A stretch of 64,000 nt of DNA, taken from positions 3,260,501-3,324,500 of the forward strand of contig NZ_CP049250.1 of assembly GCF_011046895.1 (NCBI RefSeq). The letters are read 5' to 3'. A model generated the notes under the pieces. That model searched no databases, was not told where the DNA came from, and saw nothing but the letters and a program-made list of their open reading frames with translations. The position numbers and the translations under genes are program-made. This document shows positions 53,151 to 62,233 of this stretch, piece after piece (within the stretch, counting starts at the first letter, position 1; every line of letters starts with the position of its first letter). Origin of the DNA: Rhizobium rhizoryzae. GTDB taxonomy: Bacteria; Pseudomonadota; Alphaproteobacteria; Rhizobiales; Rhizobiaceae.

Positions 53151-53589
53151 TCCTGGCCATTCCCTGCCGCAGCGCCTCGGAGCCGCCCTCACCCAGATCC
53201 TCATCCACCTGTGCGTGGGTTGCCGTCCAGATCGGCAAAGCGCGCTGAAGAAGAAGCAGCCCCTCCTCCGTCAATTTCAGCAGCCGGCTGCGGGCATCCT
53301 TAGGGTCGGTCAAGACATCGATCAGCCCTCGCCGCTGCAAGGGTTTCAGGGCTGCCGTCAGAGTGGTGCGGTCCATATCCAGTACCGAGGCGACCGAACT
53401 CATCGTTGCCGGTTGCGGCCTGTTCAGGGACATCAGCATGGAAAACTGCCCGTTTGTGAGACCGACGGGCCGCAGGGCATTATCGAACCGGCGCGCCAGG
53501 GCACGTGCCGCCCGCTGCGCATGCAGACACAGGCAGGTATCGCGAACATGAATGGTTGTCGAAAAAGGAATCACAACTTCATTTGACAT
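53143..53589 (-). CDS. MarR family transcriptional regulator
   Basis: A 148-residue winged-helix MarR protein (SSVASVLDMDRTTLTAALKPLQRRGLIDVLTDPKDARSRLLKLTEEG with wing and recognition helix). Two cysteines near the N-terminus (DTCLCLHAQR) could act as a redox switch, as in OhrR-like proteins, but this is inference. It is divergent from the DUF899 operon, and a palindromic operator lies between them. Its stop overlaps the RES gene's end by a few bases in convergent orientation. Confidence 0.9.
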   Translation of the reverse strand: MSNEVVIPFSTTIHVRDTCLCLHAQRAARALARRFDNALRPVGLTNGQFSMLMSLNRPQPATMSSVASVLDMDRTTLTAALKPLQRRGLIDVLTDPKDARSRLLKLTEEGLLLLQRALPIWTATHAQVDEDLGEGGSEALRQGMARIR

Positions 53590-53600
53590 GGCTTATATAT

Positions 53601-53612
53601 GTTGATATCAAC
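53601..53612. promoter_or_regulatory. MarR-type operator
   Basis: GTTGATATCAAC, a perfect 12-base palindrome, stands in the short divergent region, 12 bases upstream of the MarR start codon, flanked by TATAT/CTAT. Confidence 0.7.
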
Positions 53613-53648
53613 CTATTTGTCAAGATGATCCAGTCTGAGGAGGCAGCG

Positions 53649-54377
53649 ATGGAGCATGCAGTGGCAAGCCGCGAGGAATGGCTGGAGGCGCGCAAGCAGC
53701 TTCTGGTTCGCGAAAAGGAAATGACCCGTCTGCGTGATGCCATCAACCGCGAGCGGATGGCGCTGCCCTGGGTGAAGGTGGAGGAGGATTACCGTTTTCA
53801 GACGCCGACGGGCGAGAAGAGCCTCAGCGACCTGTTCGACGGACGCAGCCAGCTGATCACCTATCACTTCATGTTCGGGCCGGACTGGGAGGCAGGGTGC
53901 GAGGGCTGCTCCTTCCTCGCCGATCATCTGGACGGCACGCTTGCGCATCTGAACCACCATGATGTGACACTGGTGTGCGTATCGCGCGCGCCGCTGGAGA
54001 AGATCGAAGCCTACAAGCGCCGCATGGGCTGGAAATTCCCCTGGGTGTCATCCTTCGGATCGCGCTTCAACTATGATTTCGGCGTGTCGTTCACACCCGA
54101 ACAGCTCGCATCAGGCTCTGTCTTCTACAATTTCCGTGAGACCCCGACGCCGCAGGCGCATGACGAACTGCCCGGTCAATCCGCCTTCTATCGTGATGGG
54201 CAGGGCCAGATTTTCCATACCTATTCGTCCTATGCGCGCGGCGGCGAGGAATGGCTGGCGACCATGATGATCCTCGATACGGCACCGCTTGGCCGCAATG
54301 AAAGCGAAACGATGAACTTCATCAAGCGCCATGACGAATATGAGACGGCGCCGAAAACCGGTGGCTGCTGCCATTAA
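53649..54377 (+). CDS. DUF899 family thioredoxin-like protein
   Basis: A 242-residue protein with the DUF899 pattern: EEWLEARKQLLVREKEMTRLRDAI, then VKVEEDYRF, the thioredoxin-like CEGCSFLADHLDG with a CxxC motif, and a Cys-Cys-His end. DUF899 proteins are predicted disulfide or peroxide-linked enzymes; role unknown. GAGGAGG before the ATG at 53649 fixes the start; in-frame codons further upstream lie over the operator. First gene of a three-gene unit under the MarR regulator. Confidence 0.9.
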   Translation: MEHAVASREEWLEARKQLLVREKEMTRLRDAINRERMALPWVKVEEDYRFQTPTGEKSLSDLFDGRSQLITYHFMFGPDWEAGCEGCSFLADHLDGTLAHLNHHDVTLVCVSRAPLEKIEAYKRRMGWKFPWVSSFGSRFNYDFGVSFTPEQLASGSVFYNFRETPTPQAHDELPGQSAFYRDGQGQIFHTYSSYARGGEEWLATMMILDTAPLGRNESETMNFIKRHDEYETAPKTGGCCH

Positions 54378-54399
54378 CAGACTACGGGAGGAGACCGAC

Positions 54400-54870
54400 A
54401 TGATGGAAATGCCGCAACCCCGCGAGGAACACGCGTTTCTCAATCGGCTCGTCGGACGCTGGCAGGTGTCAGCGGCCGAGATGTCTGACGGATCGGACTG
54501 GGTCGAGACCGTGCGCTCTCTGCATGGCATATGGTTTCTGGCGGAGGGCCAGGGCCGGATGCCCAACGGGCAGGAAGCGACCACCCAGCTGACGCTCGGG
54601 CATGATGGAAGGACCGGTAAATACACCGGAAGCTGGATCGGCAGCATGATGGAACACATGTGGGTGTATGAAGGGGAGCTTTCCGCCGATGGCCAGAGCC
54701 TGAGCCTCTACACCAACGGCCCGAGTTTCGGTGATCCCGCTGTCATGCAGGATTATCGGGAGCAGATTACCTTCACGGATGATGACACCCGTGTCTTTAC
54801 CTCCAGCGCCCGCCAGCCGGATGGAAGCTGGAATGAGTTCATGCGGGCCGAGTACCGCCGCCTTTCCTGA
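54400..54870 (+). CDS. DUF1579 domain-containing protein
   Basis: A 156-residue protein with the DUF1579 beta-barrel-like pattern: EEHAFLNRLVGRWQVS, LHGIWFLAEGQG, TLGHDGRTGKYTGSWIGSM and MWVYEGEL. Function unknown; the family often occurs beside VOC and DUF899 genes. It begins 22 bases after the DUF899 stop with GGGAGGAG upstream, so it is in the same transcript. Confidence 0.88.
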   Translation: MMEMPQPREEHAFLNRLVGRWQVSAAEMSDGSDWVETVRSLHGIWFLAEGQGRMPNGQEATTQLTLGHDGRTGKYTGSWIGSMMEHMWVYEGELSADGQSLSLYTNGPSFGDPAVMQDYREQITFTDDDTRVFTSSARQPDGSWNEFMRAEYRRLS

Positions 54871-54899
54871 AATTCCCCTGCCCCACAAGAGGAGATGAC

Positions 54900-55697
54900 A
54901 TGCCATCGACAGCCCATGGAAAATTCATCTGGTGCGAATTGATGACCACCGACATGCAGGCCGCCAGCGATTTCTATGCAAAGGTCGTGGGCTGGAGTGC
55001 CAAACGCATGCCCATGCCAGGGGCGGACAGTTTCGAATACGGTATTTTCGATACGCGCGCAGGTGACGAGGACTGCGGTGTTGCGGGCTTCATGACAATC
55101 CCACCCGAGATGGCAGGCCATATGCCGCCGAACTGGACCGGCTATGTGGGCGTGGACGACGTGGATGAGACTGTCCGGCAATTCGAAGCCGAAGGCGGTT
55201 CCGTTCGCCGGCCAGCAGAAGACATTCCCGATGTCGGTCGCTTTGCCGTGGTGGCCGATCCGCACGGGGCGGTGATCTGCATCATGACACCCAAGCCAAT
55301 GGACAACCCGCCGCCCATGGCTGCCATGGGAACGCCGGGGACATTCGGCTGGCACGAGCTTTATGCGGGTGAGGCGCAAGAGGCGCTCGCCTTCTATGGC
55401 AAGGTTTTCGGGTGGGCGCTGGATCACGCCATGGATATGGGCGACATGGGCAAATACCTGATCTTTGCCCATAACGGCCAGCCGATCGGCGGGATGATGA
55501 CAAGGCCGCCGCAGGTGCCGGTGCCGTGCTGGGCCTATTACGTGAACGTGCCTTCCGTGCAGCAGGCCGTGACCACCATCGAAGCGTCTGGCGGCAAGGT
55601 CATCTTCGGGCCACAGGAAGTGCCGGGTGGCAGCTTCATCATCAATGCCATCGATCCGCAAGGCGCGCATTTTTCGCTGGTGTCTGCCGGATCGTAA
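54900..55697 (+). CDS. VOC family protein, two-domain
   Basis: A 265-residue protein with two VOC modules (GKFIWCELMTTDMQAASDFYAKVVGW and GTFGWHELYAGEAQEALAFYGKVFGW). This 'WxEL..D...A..FY..VFGW' form is common in actinobacterial and rhizobial VOC proteins of unknown substrate. It is the last gene of the MarR-controlled unit, ~30 bases after DUF1579, with AAGAGGAG upstream. Confidence 0.9.
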   Translation: MPSTAHGKFIWCELMTTDMQAASDFYAKVVGWSAKRMPMPGADSFEYGIFDTRAGDEDCGVAGFMTIPPEMAGHMPPNWTGYVGVDDVDETVRQFEAEGGSVRRPAEDIPDVGRFAVVADPHGAVICIMTPKPMDNPPPMAAMGTPGTFGWHELYAGEAQEALAFYGKVFGWALDHAMDMGDMGKYLIFAHNGQPIGGMMTRPPQVPVPCWAYYVNVPSVQQAVTTIEASGGKVIFGPQEVPGGSFIINAIDPQGAHFSLVSAGS

Positions 55698-55704
55698 GGC
55701 GAAC

Positions 55705-55736
55705 CATGGCCGCCGCAAACGCGTTCGGCGGCCATG
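55705..55736. terminator. bidirectional terminator-like hairpin
   Basis: CATGGCCGCCG pairs perfectly with CGGCGGCCATG between the convergent VOC and ABC ATPase genes; the T tract on either side is short. Confidence 0.6.
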
Positions 55737-55742
55737 ACTTTA

Positions 55743-57140
55743 TCAGCCGATCGAGATGGTGCGGTCGCAGGTCTTTTCGATCAGCGCCGTATCGTGGCTG
55801 ACGAGCAGCAGAGCGCAGCCGCGTTCACGCGCCAGTTCCACCAGAAGCTCCACGGTTTCCTGCTGCGTGATGAGATCGAGCCGCGACGTTGGTTCATCGG
55901 CAAACAGGAAAACGGGATCGAGCAGCAACACCCGCAGCAGGGCGAAACGCTGCAATTCTCCGCCGGAGACCTGATCCGGCCGGCGATCCAGCAGATGTTC
56001 TGCAAGCCGCAAACGCTGCATCAGGGGTGCGATGCGCACCTCTTCCAGCCTATGCAGAGCCACGAGATCGGCAAGGCTTTGCTTGAGTGTGGCCCGCGCC
56101 GGAAAGGCCGCTGGTGGATCCTGATAGAGCTTCTGGTAGCGATGGATCGAGATCCCGGTTGCCCGCTGCACCTGACCCGCATCCGGTTTCAGCAGGCCAA
56201 GGAGAATGTCACCCAGCGAGCTTTTGCCGGACCCGCTCGGTCCCGTCACCCCGATGATCTCACCCGGACGGATCGTGAGATCGACGCCGGAAAACAGCTG
56301 CTTGCCGCCGCGTGTCTTGCCTATGCTTTTCGCCTCAAGAATCGGCGCGCCTGCGCTGGATGTTTCGACATCCAGTGTCTGCCAGTTTTCAGGATCGGCG
56401 GCGATCAGACGCCTGGTATAGTCATGCGCCGGATGCGCCAGAACCTCCAGCGCCTCCCCCTGCTCCACGATCCGGCCTTCCAGCATGACGGCGAGATCGC
56501 CGCCCATCTGGCGGGCAAGTGCCAGATCATGGGTAATCACCAGCACGCATCCGCCTGCCCTCACCTCCCGCATCAGAAGGTCGATCACCTCATCGCGGCG
56601 GGTAACATCCAGCCCCTTGGTCGGTTCATCAGCAATGACGATGCGCGCACCGCCCGCCCGGGCTGCGGCAAAGGCCACGCGCTGCGCCATGCCGCCAGAC
56701 AATTGGCCCGGAAGCTTTCGCCTCGCCTCCGCGACACCCAGTTGCTGAAGGTCGCGCGTGGCAGACCTGCGGGCCACATCACTCTCTTCGTTGCGCAGGA
56801 AACGATAGCCTTCCTCCACCTGCGCTTGCGCCGCCATGATAGGGTCCAGCGCCAGCCACGGCTCCTGCGGCAGGATGCTGACCTTTCGCCCCCAGAGCCG
56901 CTTCTGGCTGCCGGGACGGCCAAGATCGAGCGTTTCACCCTCGATGCTGAGCTGGCCGGACGCCATCAAACCCTCTGGCAGCAGCCCCATGACCGCCTGC
57001 GCCAGCAGGCTTTTGCCTGATCCGGTTTCGCCCAGAATGGTGAAGGGACGGCCCGCTTCCAGCGCAAAGGAAAAGGGCTGTACCAACTGTGCCTCTGTCG
57101 TATGGACGGCTGCATCCCGCACTTCCATCAGCGTGCTCAT
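55743..57140 (-). CDS. ABC transporter ATP-binding protein, two fused ATPase domains (nickel/peptide type)
   Basis: A 465-residue protein that joins two nucleotide-binding domains, equivalent to DppD+DppF or NikD+NikE. Domain 1 (~1-230) has Walker A GETGSGKSLL and signature LSGGMAQRV; domain 2 (~250-465) has Walker A GPSGSGKSSL and signature VSGGELQRF, then FADEPTSRL. It energises import by the two permeases encoded upstream. The order of the operon is binding protein, permease, permease, ATPase, with each junction overlapping. Confidence 0.93.
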   Translation of the reverse strand: MSTLMEVRDAAVHTTEAQLVQPFSFALEAGRPFTILGETGSGKSLLAQAVMGLLPEGLMASGQLSIEGETLDLGRPGSQKRLWGRKVSILPQEPWLALDPIMAAQAQVEEGYRFLRNEESDVARRSATRDLQQLGVAEARRKLPGQLSGGMAQRVAFAAARAGGARIVIADEPTKGLDVTRRDEVIDLLMREVRAGGCVLVITHDLALARQMGGDLAVMLEGRIVEQGEALEVLAHPAHDYTRRLIAADPENWQTLDVETSSAGAPILEAKSIGKTRGGKQLFSGVDLTIRPGEIIGVTGPSGSGKSSLGDILLGLLKPDAGQVQRATGISIHRYQKLYQDPPAAFPARATLKQSLADLVALHRLEEVRIAPLMQRLRLAEHLLDRRPDQVSGGELQRFALLRVLLLDPVFLFADEPTSRLDLITQQETVELLVELARERGCALLLVSHDTALIEKTCDRTISIG

Positions 57141-57970
57141 GCCGTTTCCTTTCCGGAATCTTGCCTGCCCGCCAGCAATTGCAGGGCCAGAACCATCAGG
57201 AAAATCACGGCGATGGGCTGCAGCAGCGCATGCGGTGCTTCCTCATAGTAAGGCAGAAGCTCGATCATCATGAGCCCGAGTTCAGGCGTGGGCGGACGAA
57301 CGCCGACGCTGACGAAACCAAGTGCGGCAATGGCCATGATCGCGGAAGCAGCACCGAATGCACCGAGCCGCAGGAGGATAGCCGAGATTTCCGGCCAGAC
57401 ATGTCGCTTGAGAATATAGAGCGGACCGAAGCCCAGAAGGCGCGAGGCTTCCACCGCAGGTGAATTGAGGATGGGACGTGCCAGTGCCCTCGTCACGCGG
57501 AAATATTCGATCCACAGCACCAGCGAAATGCCAAGGTAAAGCATGGCCGGATTATCCGGCACGATGGCCGTGAGCATCAGGACAAGCAGAAGGCCGGGCA
57601 ATGCCAGAAGCGATTCCGACACGGCACCGATGGCTCGATCAATGAAGCCGCCGCGCCATGCTGCCAGAACGCCAAGCAGGATGCCCGGCACCATGGCCGT
57701 GACGACCGAAAGCAGCGCCAGCCCCAGCGATAGACGCAAGGCCGCAGCCAGCCGTGCAGCCATGGAGCGGCCCAGATGATCGTAACCGAACCATGCGGCA
57801 GAGGATGGCGGCTGTAGCGAAAGCCGCAGGCTCTGCTTCAGCGGATCGGCGCCGCCAATGATCAACGGCAAGCAAGCAAAGACCACGAGACCTGCGAGTA
57901 TGAAGAGGCCAAGCGACTTGCGCAGGGAGAACCGCAAGGCGGGAGTTTGCGTGGAAACGAGACTGCTCAT
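57137..57970 (-). CDS. ABC transporter permease (DppC/NikC type)
   Basis: A 277-residue inner-membrane permease with about five helices and the conserved EAA-like loop (RVTRALARPILNSPAVEASRLLGFGPLYILKRHVWPE). The start at 57970 has GGAGGG upstream and makes an ATGA overlap with the other permease gene; the frame further upstream lies in that gene. It is coupled to the ATPase gene by another four-base overlap. Confidence 0.92.
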   Translation of the reverse strand: MSSLVSTQTPALRFSLRKSLGLFILAGLVVFACLPLIIGGADPLKQSLRLSLQPPSSAAWFGYDHLGRSMAARLAAALRLSLGLALLSVVTAMVPGILLGVLAAWRGGFIDRAIGAVSESLLALPGLLLVLMLTAIVPDNPAMLYLGISLVLWIEYFRVTRALARPILNSPAVEASRLLGFGPLYILKRHVWPEISAILLRLGAFGAASAIMAIAALGFVSVGVRPPTPELGLMMIELLPYYEEAPHALLQPIAVIFLMVLALQLLAGRQDSGKETA

Positions 57971-58899
57971 GCATCCCTCCGGCGCGGATCGATGATGTAG
58001 CAAAACCCGTCGACCGCCGCATTCAGAACCACGAACATCAGGCCCATGACCAGGGCGGCGCCCTGAATGACAGGCACATCGCGCCCGAAGATGGCATGCA
58101 CCAGCGCGTGGCCAATGCCCGGCCAGGCAAACAGGGTTTCCACCACGACGACGCCTTCCACCAGATAGATGAACTGCACACCAAGATAGGTGACGATGGG
58201 CACCGCCACATTGCGCAGGCCATGGCGGCGAAAGACCTGCCATTCCGGCAGGCCCTTGGTACGGGCAAAGCGGTAGAACTGCGATTGCGCCACCTCTGCC
58301 ATGGCATCCCGCGCCACCTGAGCGGACACAGCCGCAAGCCCGAGCGCCAGCGTGAAAGCTGGCAGGACAAGATGGCTGCCATGGGCATGGCCAGCCGTCG
58401 GCAACAGGTTGAGCATAAGCCCGAAGATGACGATGAGCCCCAGACCCACCACGAATTGCGGCAAAGCCCTCAACGCAGTCGATACCAGCATCAGGCCGCG
58501 ATCCAGAAAGCCGCCGCGATTGAGACCGGCAAGAATGCCAAGTGGCGGGCCGATCAACAGCGATAGCAGAATGGCCGAGACAGCCAGTTGAAGCGTATGG
58601 CCAAGCTGCATCACAAGCTCATCCCAAACCGGCTCCCCGCTGACCAGCGAGGTGCCGAGATCGAGTCGCACCAGATCATAGAGCCACAGACCGAAGGCCT
58701 CGATGGCAGGTCTGTCGAGATCCAGTTCGGCAACCACTTTTGCTGCCGCCGCGCTATCCACGACATCATAGCCATAGCGCCCCGCGGCGATGCGATACGC
58801 CACATCGCCGGGCAGAAGCCGGATCATGATGAAGGTCAGGAGCCCCACCGTGAAGGCAACCAGAACCGCCTGAAGCAGACGGTTTAGGATCATTCGCAT
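57967..58899 (-). CDS. ABC transporter permease (DppB/NikB type)
   Basis: A 310-residue permease with about six helices, starting MRMILNRLLQAVLVAFTVGLLTFIMIRLLPGD, and the loop RFARTKGLPEWQVFRRHGLRN. The ATG at 58899 shares a base with the binding protein's stop (TGATG), so translation is coupled. An in-frame GTG at 58911 would lie inside the previous gene. Confidence 0.92.
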   Translation of the reverse strand: MRMILNRLLQAVLVAFTVGLLTFIMIRLLPGDVAYRIAAGRYGYDVVDSAAAAKVVAELDLDRPAIEAFGLWLYDLVRLDLGTSLVSGEPVWDELVMQLGHTLQLAVSAILLSLLIGPPLGILAGLNRGGFLDRGLMLVSTALRALPQFVVGLGLIVIFGLMLNLLPTAGHAHGSHLVLPAFTLALGLAAVSAQVARDAMAEVAQSQFYRFARTKGLPEWQVFRRHGLRNVAVPIVTYLGVQFIYLVEGVVVVETLFAWPGIGHALVHAIFGRDVPVIQGAALVMGLMFVVLNAAVDGFCYIIDPRRRDA

Positions 58900-60419
58900 C
58901 ACTTGCCCCACCGCATGGTTTCAAGACCGAAGGTGCGCTCGAACGGATCGATGGCAGCCTTCTCCAGCTTTGGCGAGACGGCAACTGTCTGCTGATACCA
59001 GGCAACGGGGATGACCGGCAGGTCTGCCTGGATCGCCGCAACCGCCTGATGACGAAGCGTCTCGCCTTGGCTGGCATCGGCAATGCGCGTCAGCCCGTCG
59101 AGCGCCTGCTGGAAGCTTGCGTTCGTCCAGTTCATCGCGCCCCAATCGCCACCCGTCGGGCCGTAATCGGAGAGCATGGTGCCGATCGGATCCGGCACGA
59201 GGGCGAAGTTGCGCGCCATCAGCCCCAGTTCCAGCGTGCCGTTCTGGTGCCTGGCGGGGATTTCGCTGGAATTGGTCGAATTGATCGTCACCTCGACGCC
59301 GATTTCTTTCCACTGCTCCTGCAGGACCGCCGCCAGCAGAGGCAGTTCGGGGCGATCCGGATAGGTGGTGAGGGTCAGCGCGAAACGCTTGCCATCCTTG
59401 ACCAGAATGCCATCGGGGCCCTTTTTCCACCCAAGGCTGGCGAGCAGGCCCTCAGCCTTTTCCGGATCGTAGCTGAGCGGAGAAAGGGATGCATCATGCC
59501 AGATGCCAAGGCTTGGCGGGAAAAGCTGCGTGGCCGCTGCGGGATAACGCAGGATGGCGGTGGCGAGACCTTCACGATCTATGGCAAGGCTCAAAGCCTC
59601 GCGCGCCTTCACATCGCTCAGGAAAGCATGGCCGGCATTGAGCTTGATCAGCACGCTGCGGGGAATGGACACCGAAAGCAGCTTCACCTTGTCGCTCTTG
59701 GCAAGGCGGGTACGGCTGGCCGGATCGAGGTTGAAGACATAATCCGCGTCACCGCTTTCGGCCATCAGGGCGCGGGTTTCAGCGCGGCTGACGGACAGAT
59801 AGCGGGCCTGCTCGATCTCAGGCTTTGCGCCCCAATAGCCATCGAAGCGCTCGACCGCGAGGCTTTGCGGTGCTTCCAGCTTTGTCAGCTTGAAGGGGCC
59901 GCTGCCGATGATGGATTTGACATCAGCGCCAGCATAGGATGCGGGCGCGAGGATCTGGGCACGGCTTTCGGCGAGGAAAGCCAGAAGCGGCGCGAAAGGC
60001 TTCGAAAGCGTGATCTTCACCACCGCCTCGCCTTCTGCCGTGATGGCCTCAATCGGCGCCTTGCTGAGAAGACCCGGCTTGGCGCGGGCAATGTTGAGCG
60101 CGGAGGCAACCGCTTCTGCCGTCAGCGCGGACCCATCATGGAAGCGGACATTCGGCTGAAGCGTGAAGGTCCACGTCTTGCCGTCTTCCGAAACAGTCCA
60201 CTGCCTGGCCAGTGCGGGGACAGGATTGCCCTGCGCATCCGCCTCGACCAGCGTTTCCACAATCGCCATGCGCAGGAAAACATCACCGGATTTTGCCGGA
60301 TCGAGACCGGTGATCTCGAAGGGCGCAACCACATCCACCACGCGATCTTCCGCCGCGAAGACCGATGAATTTGCAAAGAGAAGACTGACAGCAACGCCTG
60401 CCATGAGGTTTCTGAACAT
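58899..60419 (-). CDS. ABC transporter substrate-binding protein (nickel/peptide family)
   Basis: A 506-residue periplasmic binding protein (SBP_bac_5). Residues 1-22 form a signal peptide (ending SSVFA). The family pattern LARQWTVSEDGKTWTFTLQPNVRFHDGSALTAEAV is present. Members of this family bind dipeptides, nickel complexes or metallophores. The Zur-box-like palindrome a few bases upstream suggests that zinc shortage may switch it on, which points to a zinc-metallophore substrate; this is inference. It heads a four-gene operon. Confidence 0.9.
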   Translation of the reverse strand: MFRNLMAGVAVSLLFANSSVFAAEDRVVDVVAPFEITGLDPAKSGDVFLRMAIVETLVEADAQGNPVPALARQWTVSEDGKTWTFTLQPNVRFHDGSALTAEAVASALNIARAKPGLLSKAPIEAITAEGEAVVKITLSKPFAPLLAFLAESRAQILAPASYAGADVKSIIGSGPFKLTKLEAPQSLAVERFDGYWGAKPEIEQARYLSVSRAETRALMAESGDADYVFNLDPASRTRLAKSDKVKLLSVSIPRSVLIKLNAGHAFLSDVKAREALSLAIDREGLATAILRYPAAATQLFPPSLGIWHDASLSPLSYDPEKAEGLLASLGWKKGPDGILVKDGKRFALTLTTYPDRPELPLLAAVLQEQWKEIGVEVTINSTNSSEIPARHQNGTLELGLMARNFALVPDPIGTMLSDYGPTGGDWGAMNWTNASFQQALDGLTRIADASQGETLRHQAVAAIQADLPVIPVAWYQQTVAVSPKLEKAAIDPFERTFGLETMRWGK

Positions 60420-60430
60420 GAGTCACCATA

Positions 60431-60449
60431 AATGTTATACAATTACATT
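60431..60449. promoter_or_regulatory. Zur-box-like palindrome
   Basis: AATGTTAT-ACA-ATTACATT: arms match at seven of eight positions and resemble the Zur consensus AATGTTATA-N-TATAACATT. It ends 11 bases before the binding protein's start codon, within a short AT-rich region. Confidence 0.5.
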
Positions 60450-60521
60450 GCTCATAAACAGCAAATCAGGCGTTGTCCATGGGGTGAAATCCGGGAAAAT
60501 GTGGATGGCGATTGCGGACTG

Positions 60522-61808
60522 TCAGTCCTGGCGCAGCTTCACCGTCACGCCCTTGGCCGCAAAGAAGGCCAGTCCCGAAAGACAGGCGGACGCACCCCAG
60601 AGATAGAAGATCGCAGATGTCGGGGTCTGTGCCGAAAGCTGGGCCTGCGCGCCAAACAGGGATGCCAGCCCGCCGATGACGCTGGAGCCGAAGACGAAGC
60701 CGCTGGTTTCCAGCGAGGGCAGAAGGGCACTTGTCGTCATGCGGTGTTCGGGATCCGCATCTTCGATGACGGCATGGCTGGCACTGGCAAAAGCCATGGC
60801 AAAGCCTACGCCGTTGAACACCTGACCGACGAGAACCAAAGGCAGGACGAGCGTGTAAAGCCCGCTCGAGACGAGGGCCGCGCCACAGATCTGCAAAAGC
60901 GGACCAATGCGCATGATGCGCTGGCGCATGGCCAGATTGTCGATCCCGCCGATGGGTATGGCCGCCACGCTCCAGCTCATCGACAGCGTGATGAGAACCA
61001 GCCCGACCTTGACCGGAGCAAGCCCCAGCCGGTGATGCAGCGTATAGGCGAGGAATACGGTGGAGACGCTTTGCGCGCTCATCATCAGAAACAGCAGCCA
61101 GCTGCCGCAGCCGACCGTGGACGAGACGGTGAACAGGCGCGGCGGGATGAGCCTGTGCGGCGTCACGGGCGTCTCGGCGCGTTTCTCCTTCGGCAGGGCA
61201 AAGGGCATGACGATGAAGAACAGGGCAACAACCGGAACACTGACCGCCAGCGCTGCGCGCCAACCCACATGCTCTACCGTCAGCCCACCCGCGAACGGCC
61301 CCAGCACGGCGGCTGCGGCCCAGAGCACGGCCTCCACGGCAAAGATGCGTGGCACAAGTTTTGGCGGAAAGAGATCGGCAATCAGCGAATAGGACAGAGC
61401 GACAATCCAGCCATCGGCCAGCCCCTGCGCGACACGACCCGCCAGCAGCATGGGCGCATTGAGGGCGGTGAACTGGATGAAGATTCCCACCAGATAGATG
61501 ACCCCTGCCCCGGAGAGCGCCAGGCGCGCGCCGAACCGTCGCCGCAATGGCGAGGCTGACAACCCGCCGACAATCACAAAGGCAAAGAAGGCCGCATAGA
61601 CAAATGGCAGGAAGGCAATGCCGCCCAGCGCCTCCAGTGCAATGGGCAGAACCGGGGCAATCGCCACCTCGTTGAAGGCGTGCAGGCCGATACCGGCTGA
61701 AATGGCAAGCAGACGCAGACCGTAAGGCGCACCAAGAATCTGACGCCAGCCGGTAGCGGTCGGCTCATCATCTTCAGGCGCTGTTCGGTGAGAGGATTGC
61801 TGATCCAT
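60522..61808 (-). CDS. MFS transporter
   Basis: A 428-residue major facilitator with 12 helices and an N-terminal ~25-residue acidic tail. GISLHAFNEVAIAPVLPIALEALGG-like helix 1 and the RRRFGARLALSGAGVIYLVG loop suit the DHA2/EmrB-like or QacA-like groups. It lies immediately upstream of, and on the same strand as, the nickel/peptide-type ABC operon, separated by ~100 bases with the Zur-like site. In metallophore systems an exporter of this kind often accompanies the importer; here, without biosynthetic genes, this stays a hypothesis. GGAG precedes the ATG at 61808. Confidence 0.87.
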   Translation of the reverse strand: MDQQSSHRTAPEDDEPTATGWRQILGAPYGLRLLAISAGIGLHAFNEVAIAPVLPIALEALGGIAFLPFVYAAFFAFVIVGGLSASPLRRRFGARLALSGAGVIYLVGIFIQFTALNAPMLLAGRVAQGLADGWIVALSYSLIADLFPPKLVPRIFAVEAVLWAAAAVLGPFAGGLTVEHVGWRAALAVSVPVVALFFIVMPFALPKEKRAETPVTPHRLIPPRLFTVSSTVGCGSWLLFLMMSAQSVSTVFLAYTLHHRLGLAPVKVGLVLITLSMSWSVAAIPIGGIDNLAMRQRIMRIGPLLQICGAALVSSGLYTLVLPLVLVGQVFNGVGFAMAFASASHAVIEDADPEHRMTTSALLPSLETSGFVFGSSVIGGLASLFGAQAQLSAQTPTSAIFYLWGASACLSGLAFFAAKGVTVKLRQD

Positions 61809-61900
61809 GCCATGTCTCCACCCCTCAGCACTTAGAACAAGGGGCAGAAAGGTGTAGAGCCGGAACCTGCCGCAAGGTCAATGAAATTGGTGCGATGGGG

Positions 61901-62233
61901 TCAGCCTATAAGGGTGCCAAGCCGTGCCAGAACTTCATCCATGATTGCATCCGGAACGGCTTCGACACGCCGACCATGACGCGCACCGATGTCTAACGCA
62001 CGCGGCTGATCACACCGAATGACACCGGTGGTGCGCGTGCCGACACCCATCAAGGACACCGTAAAGCCTGCGACGCGTGCAAAGTTTCCGCCGCTGGTGA
62101 TCGGCAATACGATCGGTGTGCGCGTCAGTCGATTGAAGGCTGCGGGAGAGACGATCAGCACGGGACGCGTGCCCTGCTGCTCATGACCCGATGTCGGGTC
62201 AAGCGAGACGATGAAGATGTCGCCGCGGTTCAT
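61901..62233 (-). CDS. MazF/ChpB/PemK family toxin
   Basis: A 110-residue endoribonuclease toxin. The typical MNRGDIFIVSLDPTSGHEQQGTRPVLIVSP start and the PITSGGN, then GVIRCDQPRALDI motifs carry the Arg and Thr residues that cut mRNA. The partner antitoxin gene upstream ends one base into this start. It best resembles ChpB. Confidence 0.95.
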   Translation of the reverse strand: MNRGDIFIVSLDPTSGHEQQGTRPVLIVSPAAFNRLTRTPIVLPITSGGNFARVAGFTVSLMGVGTRTTGVIRCDQPRALDIGARHGRRVEAVPDAIMDEVLARLGTLIG

